Below are positions 7,851-15,184 of a stretch of 36,019 nucleotides of DNA, one piece after another. Position numbers and translations under genes: made by a program. Every line of letters begins with the position of its first letter. Position 1 is the first letter of the stretch. Below the pieces are notes generated by a model. That model searched no databases, had not been told where the DNA came from, and was given only the letters and a program-made list of their open reading frames with translations. The stretch spans positions 1 through 36,019 of the forward strand of contig JAIENA010000306.1 in NCBI GenBank assembly GCA_019751755.1, given 5' to 3'. The DNA comes from Burkholderiaceae bacterium (GTDB lineage: Bacteria > Pseudomonadota > Gammaproteobacteria > Burkholderiales > Burkholderiaceae_D).

Positions 7851-9629
7851 ATGTCGAACAAATTGCGTCCCGTCCTGAAACTGAACAAACCCGCCACCCC
7901 GCCGGCGCCAGCCAAAGGCGCCCGTCCGGCGGCGGGCAAAGGGACGCCATACCAGGGCGGCAAGCCAGGCGCTGCCGGCGCGCCGCGCAGCGAGGGCGGT
8001 AAGCCCTTCCGCGAAGGTGGCGGCCGTCCCGCTCAGCCTGGTGGTGCACCGTTCACGCCGCAGCGTCCAGCGCGCAGCCGCGATGACGCCGCCGCAGGCA
8101 AGCCGCCATTGCGCGCCGAGCGTGCTGGCGATGAGGCACCATTCCGTACCGAACGCTTTAACCGCGACAGCGCCGGCCACGCGCCATACCGTGGCGCGGA
8201 AGTCAAATCCGCGCCGCCGCGCACCCCAAGCCCGGCCGCCGCACCGGTGGCGCGCCGCGCCGAGTTCAACCAAGACGGCCTGCGCCCGTCCTACCACCGC
8301 GACTTCAAAACCGCACCACAGACCAGCTTCAATGCGGATGTGAAACCCGATTCGCTGGCGTTCACGCTGCTGGGGGCCGCTGCCGCCGTGGTACGGGTGC
8401 GCGAAGGCATGGCCTTGCCGCAAGCACTGGCCATGGTGTTTAACGATACGCAGGCGACGCCGCAGGCGCGCGGCGCGATCCAGGATATCGCCTACCGCGC
8501 CATGCGCAAACTGGGCTGGAGCGACGCCCTGGTCGGCATCATGGCGCCGAAAGCGCCGGAGCCGATGGTGGGCGCGCTGCTGGCGTGCGCGCTGCCATTG
8601 ATGGTGAAGGACGCCGACGGCAGCGAAGCGTACAGCCAGTTCACCGTGGTGGACCAGACCGTGACGGCGGCCGCGTCGCACCCGGACACGGCCCGCGCCA
8701 AAGCCATGATGAATGCCGTGCTGCGCCGCTTCCAGCGCGAACGCAAGGAATTGCTGGACGCACTGGACGGCAATTCGGTGGCGCAGTGGAATTATCCGCA
8801 GTGGTGGATCGACGCGGTGATCACGGCGTACCCGCATGACTGGCAAGCGGTGCTGGCCACCGGGAATCAGGCACCGCCGCTGACCTTGCGCGTCAATGCG
8901 CGCCGCGCCACGGTGGCCGACTACCTGGGCACGCTGGACGACGCCGGCATTGCCGCGACCCAGGTCGGGCCGTATGCGGTGCGCCTGGCCAAGCCGGTCG
9001 GCGTACACCAGATTCCCGGCTTTGATGACGGCGTGGTGTCGGTGCAGGATGCCGGCGCCCAGATGGCGGCGGCATTGCTCGATGTGCACGATGGCATGCG
9101 CGTGCTGGACGCCTGCGCGGCGCCGGGCGGCAAGACTTGCCACATTCTCGAATTGGCCGATGTTCGTCTGACGGCGCTCGATGCCGATGCCAAGCGTCTG
9201 GAGCGGGTCGGTGAAAACCTGCAGCGCCTGGGCCTGAGCGCCCAGTTGCAACCGGCCGAAGCCCAGCACGACAGCTGGTGGGATGGTCAGCCATTCGACC
9301 GTATCGTGGCCGACGTGCCGTGCACTGCGTCCGGCATCGTGCGCCGCCACCCGGATATCCGCTGGCTGCGCCGCAAGTCGGACACGCTCCAACTTGCAAC
9401 ACTTTCCCGTGAAATCCTCGACAACCTTTGGAAAATGCTGGCCCCCAATGGTAAATTGCTGTTCGTGACATGTTCGTTGTGGCCGCAAGAGTCCGAGGCG
9501 CAGGCGGCCGCTTTCGCGGTGCGCCATGGCGCGACCCGACTCGACGCGCCCGGCCAATTGCTGCCAACCGGCAGTGCCGAACAAGATCATGACGGTTTGT
9601 ATTACGCATTGTTCCAGAAAGATGCGTAA
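7851..9629 (+). CDS. rsmB: 16S rRNA (cytosine-5)-methyltransferase RsmB-like, with long disordered N-terminus
   Basis: RsmB methylates C967 of 16S rRNA with S-adenosylmethionine. The 592-residue protein starts at the ATG at 7851 (MSNKLRPVLKLNKP). The first ~160 residues are Gly/Pro/Ala/Arg-rich and low in complexity. A NusB-like RNA-binding domain (about 165-310) and a Rossmann methyltransferase domain follow. The methyltransferase has CAAPGGKT for SAM binding, the DVPCTASGIVRRHPDI motif, and FVTCSLWPQESE containing the expected nucleophilic cysteine. E. coli RsmB is about 430 residues, so the extra length is the N-terminal extension. The neighbours DUF4390 - ntrY - ntrX-like keep the usual betaproteobacterial order. 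The 281-nt gap to argS holds the argS promoter and a small hairpin in the rsmB leader. Confidence 0.9.
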   Translation: MSNKLRPVLKLNKPATPPAPAKGARPAAGKGTPYQGGKPGAAGAPRSEGGKPFREGGGRPAQPGGAPFTPQRPARSRDDAAAGKPPLRAERAGDEAPFRTERFNRDSAGHAPYRGAEVKSAPPRTPSPAAAPVARRAEFNQDGLRPSYHRDFKTAPQTSFNADVKPDSLAFTLLGAAAAVVRVREGMALPQALAMVFNDTQATPQARGAIQDIAYRAMRKLGWSDALVGIMAPKAPEPMVGALLACALPLMVKDADGSEAYSQFTVVDQTVTAAASHPDTARAKAMMNAVLRRFQRERKELLDALDGNSVAQWNYPQWWIDAVITAYPHDWQAVLATGNQAPPLTLRVNARRATVADYLGTLDDAGIAATQVGPYAVRLAKPVGVHQIPGFDDGVVSVQDAGAQMAAALLDVHDGMRVLDACAAPGGKTCHILELADVRLTALDADAKRLERVGENLQRLGLSAQLQPAEAQHDSWWDGQPFDRIVADVPCTASGIVRRHPDIRWLRRKSDTLQLATLSREILDNLWKMLAPNGKLLFVTCSLWPQESEAQAAAFAVRHGATRLDAPGQLLPTGSAEQDHDGLYYALFQKDA

Positions 9630-9687
9630 TCCTGCTGTCGTTGCCAACTTCCAATATTTATTAGATTTACAACGTACCGGCTTTCTT

Positions 9688-10263
9688 GTGACGCGACGCT
9701 TTTTTCGACAACTGGTCTTGCGGCTGCTGCAGTTGCTGATGATGCTCGCGTGCGTGTATCCGGCGCAGGCATCCGACGACACCATCGAAATCACGCGCAA
9801 CTTTATTGAGGCGGCGGAAGAGGGCTATCGGCTGTCGGCCGCCTATTCGTTCGAGCTGAACCATGGGTTGGAAGATGCGCTGCTGCATGGTGTGCAGCTG
9901 TATTTCACCACCGAGGTCGAACTAACCCGGCCGCGCTGGTATTGGGTCGATGAAAAAGCCGTGCGGGTCAAGCGCACCGCCCGGATTTCCTACAATGTGC
10001 TGACGCGGCAATACCACGTCGGCATCGTCGGCAGCGTGCAGCAATCGTTCGCCACGCTCGACGATGCGCTGTTCCTGATCCGGCGCCCCAGCCGCTGGGT
10101 GATCGCCCAGCGCGGCCAGTTGAAGGTGGGGGAAGTCTATAACGTCTCGCTGCGCATGCGTCTGGACCGCGACTACCTGCCCAAGCCGATCCAGGTCAAC
10201 GCCTTCAACAACAGTGAATGGCGCCTGGAAAGCAAGAAAACTTTCCAGTACAGGGCGGAATAA
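9688..10263 (+). CDS. DUF4390 domain-containing exported protein
   Basis: This 191-residue protein has an N-terminal signal peptide or anchor (about 1-28, ending VYPAQAS) and a beta-rich DUF4390 domain. The domain includes GYRLSAAYSFELN, a PRWYWVDEK segment and a C-terminal FNNSEWRLESKKTF. Proteins of this family are encoded directly upstream of NtrY-type kinases in betaproteobacteria, and a periplasmic accessory role to that kinase is plausible but unproven. I chose the GTG at 9688 because it opens an arginine-rich signal sequence (VTRRFFRQLVLRLL). An in-frame ATG at 9622, overlapping the rsmB stop region, would add 22 residues without signal-like character. The stop codon directly abuts the ntrY GTG. 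Confidence 0.82.
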   Translation: MTRRFFRQLVLRLLQLLMMLACVYPAQASDDTIEITRNFIEAAEEGYRLSAAYSFELNHGLEDALLHGVQLYFTTEVELTRPRWYWVDEKAVRVKRTARISYNVLTRQYHVGIVGSVQQSFATLDDALFLIRRPSRWVIAQRGQLKVGEVYNVSLRMRLDRDYLPKPIQVNAFNNSEWRLESKKTFQYRAE

Positions 10264-12555
10264 GTGACACCGGCATTGCGGTATGCGTTCGTCGTCGCCG
10301 GCGCGCTGGTCAGTATTTTGCTGTTCCTGCTGGCGTCGGCCTCGGATAATTCCGGCTTCTTCGACCGCTATTACGGCTGGCTGCTGGGACTGAACGCGGC
10401 GGTCGCGCTGGCGCTGCTGATCCTGGTCGGCGTGTCGCTGTTCCGCCTGTATTCCCGCTATAAAGCCGGCAAATTCGGTTCGCGCCTGATGACGCGCCTG
10501 GTGTTGCTGTTTGCCGGAATTGGCGTGTTGCCGGGGCTGGTGATCTTCCTGGTGTCGGTGCAATTCGTCTCGCACTCGATTGAATCGTGGTTTAACGTGC
10601 GGATCGAGGAAGCGCTCGACGCCGGCTTGAACCTGGGCCGCGATGCGCTCGACAAGGCCGTCATCGACCTCAGTACGCAAGCCAAGAAAACCTCCAGCCT
10701 GCTGGCGGAAGAACAGTTTTATGCGGCGCCCGCGATCCTGTCGCGCTTTGTGAAGACCCATCCCGGCACCCAGAGCGCCATCATTGTCGATGCCGAAGGT
10801 GGGCTGATCGTGTCCGCCACCGGGCCGCAACGGATTAATTTGTCGGCGGATTTACCGAATTCCTCGATGCTGGCCACGGCCAAGAGCGAACAATCGTATG
10901 CCATGGCCGAAGATGGCAGCGAGTTGCGCGATGACCGGGTCGGCGCGCCGCCACAGCCCGCGCCGGACGCCGCCAACCAGTTGCGGGTACGGGTGCTGAT
11001 CGCGATTCCCGATCCGGTGCAACCGAATGGCGCGCACCTGGCGCCGCGCTACCTGCAAATCATCCAGGCGGTGCCGGTGCAGCTGGCCGCCAACGGCAAG
11101 ATCCTGCGCACCGCCTACAGTGAATACAAAGAGCGCTTCGTGGCGCGGGTCGGCTTGCGCAAGATGTATATCGAGACGCTGACGCTGACCTTGCTGCTGG
11201 CGGTGTTTGGCGCGATCGCGGCGGCCTTCCTGATCGCCAATGACCTGGCGCAGCCGCTGCTGTTGCTGGCCGAAGGCACGCGCGCGGTGGCGGGTGGCGA
11301 CCTGTCGCCGCGGCCGATTGTCGCCAGTTCCGATGAGCTCGGCACGCTGACGCAATCGTTCAATACCATGACGCGCCAGCTGTCCGATGCGCGCAGCGCC
11401 GTCGAGCGCAACCGCGCCGCCTTGCAGAATGCCAAGGCCCACCTGGAATCGGTGCTGGCCAATATGTCGGCCGGCGTGATGGTGCTCGATGGCGAATTCC
11501 GTCTGGTGTCCTGCAATGATTCCGTCGAGCGCATCTTGCAGCACGCCAGCGTCACCTTGATTGGCCAGCAGCTGACGCAGATTGAATCGCTGCAGGACTT
11601 TGCCAATGCCGTGGTGGCCGCGTTTTCCGCCCAGAGCGCGCATTCGTCGGCGGCCGGGCGCAATGCGCAGCGCCTGCACTGGCAGCGCCAGGTGGAAATT
11701 CCCCGTCCGCCTGGCAGCGAAGAAGAACATGACTTGACGCTCTTGATGCGCGGTTCGCGCCTGCCGGTTGAATCGGGCAGCGGCTATATCATCGTGTTTG
11801 ACGATATTTCCGATGTGATTTCGGCCCAGCGTTCGATCGCCTGGGGCGAAGTGGCGCGCCGCCTGGCCCACGAAATTAAAAACCCGCTGACGCCGATCCA
11901 GCTGTCAGCGGAACGGTTGCAATACAAGCTTGAAAGCAAGCTTGAAGCGCAGCCGGACATCGACCTGCTGAACAAGGCCACCTCGACCATCGTCAACCAG
12001 GTGGCCGCCATGAAGCGCATGGTGGACGACTTCCGCGATTACGCCCGCACGCCGCCCGCCATCCTTGAATCCCTTGACCTGAATGCACTGGTGGAAGAGA
12101 TCCTTAACCTGTACATTACCGGCGAAGGCAACGATATTATCCACCTGGCGTTGGCGCCGGATTTGCCGCAAGTATTGGGCGATTCCGGGCAGATGCGCCA
12201 GGTCATCCACAATTTATTGCAGAATGCACAGGATGCGATGGCGGACTTGCCGGCGGGTTCGGCCGCGCCCCGCATCGACGTCGTCACCGAGGCGATCCAT
12301 TACCAGGGCGCGGACGGGGGAACCCGGACTGCCGTGCGCCTCGTAATTTCGGACAATGGCCCCGGATTTGCGCCTAAAATCCTGGCGCGTGCGTTCGAGC
12401 CGTATGTCACGTCGAAAGCCCGCGGCACCGGCCTGGGCCTGGCGATGGTGAAGAAGATTATCGATGAACACGGGGGACGGATCGATATCCAGAACCATGT
12501 CGATAGAAGTGGCGCATCGATGCTGATTTTGCTGTTAAAGTTGGCACCGGTGTAG
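10264..12555 (+). CDS. ntrY: NtrY-type membrane sensor histidine kinase
   Basis: This is the sensor of an NtrYX-type two-component system, which in other proteobacteria is linked to nitrogen and redox control. The 763-residue protein starts at a GTG next to the preceding stop (TAAGTG). It has three N-terminal membrane segments (about 3-24, 39-60, 80-102), an extracytoplasmic region (about 105-300) and a fourth membrane segment (about 300-325). HAMP (about 325-380), PAS (about 395-500), HisKA with phospho-acceptor His536 in LAHEIKNPLTP, and an HATPase domain with DNGPGF and GTGLGLAMVKKI follow. All kinase motifs are intact. The likely partner is the next gene, although that regulator lacks the usual sigma-54 domain. 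Confidence 0.92.
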   Translation: MTPALRYAFVVAGALVSILLFLLASASDNSGFFDRYYGWLLGLNAAVALALLILVGVSLFRLYSRYKAGKFGSRLMTRLVLLFAGIGVLPGLVIFLVSVQFVSHSIESWFNVRIEEALDAGLNLGRDALDKAVIDLSTQAKKTSSLLAEEQFYAAPAILSRFVKTHPGTQSAIIVDAEGGLIVSATGPQRINLSADLPNSSMLATAKSEQSYAMAEDGSELRDDRVGAPPQPAPDAANQLRVRVLIAIPDPVQPNGAHLAPRYLQIIQAVPVQLAANGKILRTAYSEYKERFVARVGLRKMYIETLTLTLLLAVFGAIAAAFLIANDLAQPLLLLAEGTRAVAGGDLSPRPIVASSDELGTLTQSFNTMTRQLSDARSAVERNRAALQNAKAHLESVLANMSAGVMVLDGEFRLVSCNDSVERILQHASVTLIGQQLTQIESLQDFANAVVAAFSAQSAHSSAAGRNAQRLHWQRQVEIPRPPGSEEEHDLTLLMRGSRLPVESGSGYIIVFDDISDVISAQRSIAWGEVARRLAHEIKNPLTPIQLSAERLQYKLESKLEAQPDIDLLNKATSTIVNQVAAMKRMVDDFRDYARTPPAILESLDLNALVEEILNLYITGEGNDIIHLALAPDLPQVLGDSGQMRQVIHNLLQNAQDAMADLPAGSAAPRIDVVTEAIHYQGADGGTRTAVRLVISDNGPGFAPKILARAFEPYVTSKARGTGLGLAMVKKIIDEHGGRIDIQNHVDRSGASMLILLLKLAPV

Positions 12556-12584
12556 TTGGCATAATATTGAAATACTAATAAAAT
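12556..12584 (+). promoter_or_regulatory. Candidate sigma-70 promoter for the ntrX-like gene
   Basis: TTGGCA (12556-12561) and TAAAAT (12579-12584) are separated by exactly 17 nt, each matching consensus at five of six positions. The site begins right after the ntrY stop codon. A transcript would start near 12591, giving a leader of about 60 nt, so the regulator may be expressed independently of its kinase. Confidence 0.55.
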
Positions 12585-12649
12585 CATCGCGAGCCGTGCA
12601 AGCACTACAATGCTTCATGTCCAGCGAAATGTATAAAAGGCAGGGATAG

Positions 12650-13372
12650 ATGGCGAACATTCTGGTAGTCGATGATGAAATGGGTATCCGCGAGTTGCTC
12701 TCTGAAATTTTGAGCGACGAGGGGCATGCGATACAACTGGCAGAAAACGCGCAGCAGGCGCGCGAGGCGCGTGCGCAAGGCGCGCCTGATTTGGTCCTGC
12801 TTGATATCTGGATGCCGGATACCGATGGCGTCACCTTGTTGAAAGAGTGGCAGCGCGATGGTTTGCTGACCATGCCGGTGATTATGATGTCGGGTCACGC
12901 CACCATTGATACGGCGGTCGAAGCGACGCGTATCGGCGCACTGAACTTCCTGGAGAAACCGATCGCCATGCAAAAGCTGCTCAAAGCAGTGCAGGCGGGG
13001 TTGAGCCGTGCGCAGGAAGTGGCGCGCGCGCCTGCGATGGCGCCGCGTCCTGCGGTGGCGCCACCGCAGGAAGATGGCGCGATGGCCGCCGGCGCACCCT
13101 TTGCCGCCGCCAATCTGGCGCCCGGCCATGTCGCGGTGCGTGGCGCCAGCGTCAACACCGGTGAAGGTCACCTGTTCAACCTGTCGTTCGACTTGCCGCT
13201 GCGCGAAGCACGCGACGCGTTCGAGCGCATGTACTTCGAACACCACCTGGGCCGTGAAGGCGGTTCGATGACGCGGGTGGCGGAAAAAACCGGCCTCGAG
13301 CGTACCCACCTGTATCGCAAGCTCAAGCAACTGGGCGTCGAGCCTGGCAAGCTGGCCAAGAAGAACCAATGA
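12650..13372 (+). CDS. NtrX-like response regulator lacking the AAA+ domain
   Basis: This 240-residue response regulator is probably phosphorylated by the NtrY-type kinase upstream. The receiver domain (1-120) has the acidic pocket Asp8/Asp9, phospho-acceptor Asp52 in LLDIWMPDTDG, Ser81 and Lys103 in FLEKP. A Pro/Ala-rich linker (about 122-165) leads to a C-terminal Fis-type helix-turn-helix (about 180-235, PLREARDAFERMYF to THLYRKLKQLGV) that closely resembles the end of NtrX. The ~230-residue AAA+ sigma-54 activation module of classical NtrX is missing, with no frameshift visible. It therefore probably acts as a direct DNA-binding regulator and not a sigma-54 activator. AGGG five bases before ATG supports the start. 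The stop overlaps the next gene (ATGA). Confidence 0.88.
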   Translation: MANILVVDDEMGIRELLSEILSDEGHAIQLAENAQQAREARAQGAPDLVLLDIWMPDTDGVTLLKEWQRDGLLTMPVIMMSGHATIDTAVEATRIGALNFLEKPIAMQKLLKAVQAGLSRAQEVARAPAMAPRPAVAPPQEDGAMAAGAPFAAANLAPGHVAVRGASVNTGEGHLFNLSFDLPLREARDAFERMYFEHHLGREGGSMTRVAEKTGLERTHLYRKLKQLGVEPGKLAKKNQ

Positions 13373-13854
13373 CGGCGCCTGCTGGCGGTCTGGCCGCCGG
13401 CGCACGGGGCGGCGACCCGCACGGTGACCGCCGCAACGAAGGCCGTGGTGACACGGCCGCGCCTGCGGGGCCGTCCGCACCGAGCCTGACCATCACCACG
13501 GTGGTCACCGGCCCCACGCCACGGGCCCGTGAAGCCGCCATCCATGCCGATATTGCGGCCCATCCCGCTGTTCCCACCGCCGTGATCCTGGAAGGCCTGG
13601 CCGACGCCCATTCGGCGCTGGCCGATTGCGGCCCGCAGGTGACTGTGGTGCGGATCGCGCCGGGTTGCCTGTGCTGCACCGGCAACCTGGTTTTGCGCGT
13701 ATCATTGAATCGTCTGCTGCGCCGTCCACCGGCGCGGTTGTTGATCAGCTTGGCTAATGCGGAACATGCCGGGCAGTTGCACGGCATGCTGGAAAGCGCA
13801 CCGTACGTTGGGTTGCTCACACTGGGAACCAACTGGCACGTTCGCCTTACTTGA
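13369..13854 (+). CDS. Small CxCC protein resembling a COG0523 (CobW/P47K) GTPase without Walker A
   Basis: This 161-residue protein is translationally coupled to the ntrX-like gene by a 4-nt ATGA overlap. Residues 1-38 are low-complexity Gly/Ala/Arg. From about 40 the layout follows the N-terminal half of the G3E GTPase family: a strand (LTITTVVTG), a middle region with ILEG, then APGCLCCTGNL with Cys100, Cys102 and Cys103, matching the GCxCC metal-binding motif. An L-rich helix and a strand (RLLISLANAEHAGQL) follow. The nucleotide-binding P-loop expected after TG is replaced by PTPRAREAA, so GTP binding is unlikely. The C-terminal CobW domain is absent. It may be a metal-binding relic or a repurposed scaffold. 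Function is unknown, and the family assignment is by motif only. Confidence 0.65.
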   Translation: MTAPAGGLAAGARGGDPHGDRRNEGRGDTAAPAGPSAPSLTITTVVTGPTPRAREAAIHADIAAHPAVPTAVILEGLADAHSALADCGPQVTVVRIAPGCLCCTGNLVLRVSLNRLLRRPPARLLISLANAEHAGQLHGMLESAPYVGLLTLGTNWHVRLT

Positions 13855-13929
13855 ATTCCCCGGCCAGGCCCTCACCTCCATGGTGTAGGCGGCACGCCCA
13901 GTGTCCGCCACTAGCGCGAAGGAAACGAC

Positions 13930-14187
13930 ATGAACCTGATCTATAACAGCGAGCAGTACAGCGTGGTCGAGTTTGGCGCCGACCGCGAACTGGAAGCGCT
14001 GCGGTTTGGCGGCTATGAAATTGTCGACAAGGGCGGCCAACGCGAGATCTTCATCGCCGGCCTGATGGCGCAAACGTTCCGGCGCGATGTCAACCGGCTG
14101 ATTGCCGGCGAGCCCACCATGGAAGAGGTCGATGAATTCCTGGGCCATTACGAACCCCTGATGAGCCAGCCGGTCTTGCTGCATTGA
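13930..14187 (+). CDS. DUF3567 domain-containing protein
   Basis: This is an 85-residue acidic, soluble protein without a signal peptide or membrane segment. The sequence (YSVVEFGADRELEALRFGGY, then REIFIAGLMAQTFR) matches my memory of the small betaproteobacterial family DUF3567, which has no established function. GAAGGAAAC shortly before the ATG is a good ribosome binding site. It lies 75 nt after the CxCC gene and may be on the same transcript. A GC-rich hairpin follows the stop. Confidence 0.82.
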   Translation: MNLIYNSEQYSVVEFGADRELEALRFGGYEIVDKGGQREIFIAGLMAQTFRRDVNRLIAGEPTMEEVDEFLGHYEPLMSQPVLLH

Positions 14188-14194
14188 CTGCGGC

Positions 14195-14217
14195 GCCGGG
14201 CCTGGCCGCCCGGCTTT
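14195..14217 (+). terminator. Weak terminator-like hairpin after the DUF3567 gene
   Basis: GCCGGGC (14195-14201) pairs with GCCCGGC (14208-14214) around a 6-nt loop, followed only by TTT. The stem is strong and the T-run short, so termination may be partial. Confidence 0.4.
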
Positions 14218-14282
14218 CCCTCGCCTGCGGGCGTCGCACATGATAAGGTGCGGGTTAACTCGTCACTTGCCTTATCTGCTCC

Positions 14283-15089
14283 ATGTGCCAACTCCTTGGA
14301 ATGAACTGTAACGTCCCGACGGACATCGTGTTCAGCTTTACCGGCTTCGCCATGCGCGGCGGCCGTACCGATACCCATCAGGATGGCTGGGGCATCGCGT
14401 TTTTCGAAGGCGCCGGCGTGCGCCATTTCGTCGACCACCAGCCGGCGGTCAGCTCGCCGATCGCCGACTTGATCAAGCACTATCCGATCAAATCCAAGAA
14501 TGTCATTGCCCATATCCGCAAGGCCACGCAAGGTGAGGTGAACCTGGAAAACTGCCACCCGTTCGTGCGCGAACTGTGGGGCCGGTACTGGGTCTTTGCC
14601 CATAACGGCGACTTGAAGGCATTCCATCCGCAACTCGATGGCGCCTACCGGCCGGTCGGCACCACCGACAGCGAACGGGCCTTTTGCTACATCCTGCAAA
14701 CCTTGCGCAATCGCTTTGGCGATGGCTGCCCGGGCCGCGACGAACTGCGTCCGGTGCTGGCGCAACTGGTGCGCGAGATCGCCGCGCATGGCACCTTCAA
14801 CATGATGCTGTCCTCCGGCGGCGAACTGTGGGCCCATTGCTCGACCAACCTGCATTACCTGGTGCGGCAATATCCGTTCGAGACGGCCCTGCTGTCGGAT
14901 GAGGATGTGAAGGTCGATTTTTCCGAAGTCACGACGCCCAACGATCGCGTCGCCGTCATCGTGACCCAGCCACTGACCACCAATGAACAGTGGACGGCCT
15001 TTGCCCAAGGGGAACTGAAATTGTTTGTTGATGGCCTGCCGGAACATGGCTTGCCACCTGAAATTCTCCGCGACAAGGGCGACGATTGA
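14283..15089 (+). CDS. Class II glutamine amidotransferase, YafJ type
   Basis: This 268-residue protein is an Ntn-type glutamine amidotransferase domain standing alone. The catalytic Cys2 follows the initiator Met (MCQLLGMNCN). Downstream are family-typical segments TDTHQDGWGIAFFEG, VIAHIRKAT, NCHPFV, FAHNGDLK and TDSERAFCYIL. Such domains release ammonia from glutamine or hydrolyse related gamma-glutamyl substrates. YafJ-like proteins have no firmly assigned substrate. Length and motifs are complete. No clear ribosome binding site is visible; instead the ATG follows an inverted repeat (GATAAGG / CCTTATC, 14242-14276). The next gene starts 95 nt downstream. Confidence 0.9.
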   Translation: MCQLLGMNCNVPTDIVFSFTGFAMRGGRTDTHQDGWGIAFFEGAGVRHFVDHQPAVSSPIADLIKHYPIKSKNVIAHIRKATQGEVNLENCHPFVRELWGRYWVFAHNGDLKAFHPQLDGAYRPVGTTDSERAFCYILQTLRNRFGDGCPGRDELRPVLAQLVREIAAHGTFNMMLSSGGELWAHCSTNLHYLVRQYPFETALLSDEDVKVDFSEVTTPNDRVAVIVTQPLTTNEQWTAFAQGELKLFVDGLPEHGLPPEILRDKGDD

Positions 15090-15184
15090 TGCCAAAATAT
15101 CAGTAAAAATCCAAGAACACTCAGTTTCTGTTGCCGATTGGCAAATTTCGGCACATTTCTAGTCTCCACCAGCAGGAAAGCGTC

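Noticed and set aside
7785-9800. 671-codon minus-strand open frame opposite rsmB
   Set aside because: Shadow of rsmB; no motif, and its start region runs into the DUF4390 gene.
15131-15144. FliA (sigma-28) -10 element GCCGAT before the EAL-HDOD gene
   Set aside because: The second half reads TG instead of AA, and no TAAA lies at the required 15-16 nt spacing; the sequence is better described as a palindrome.
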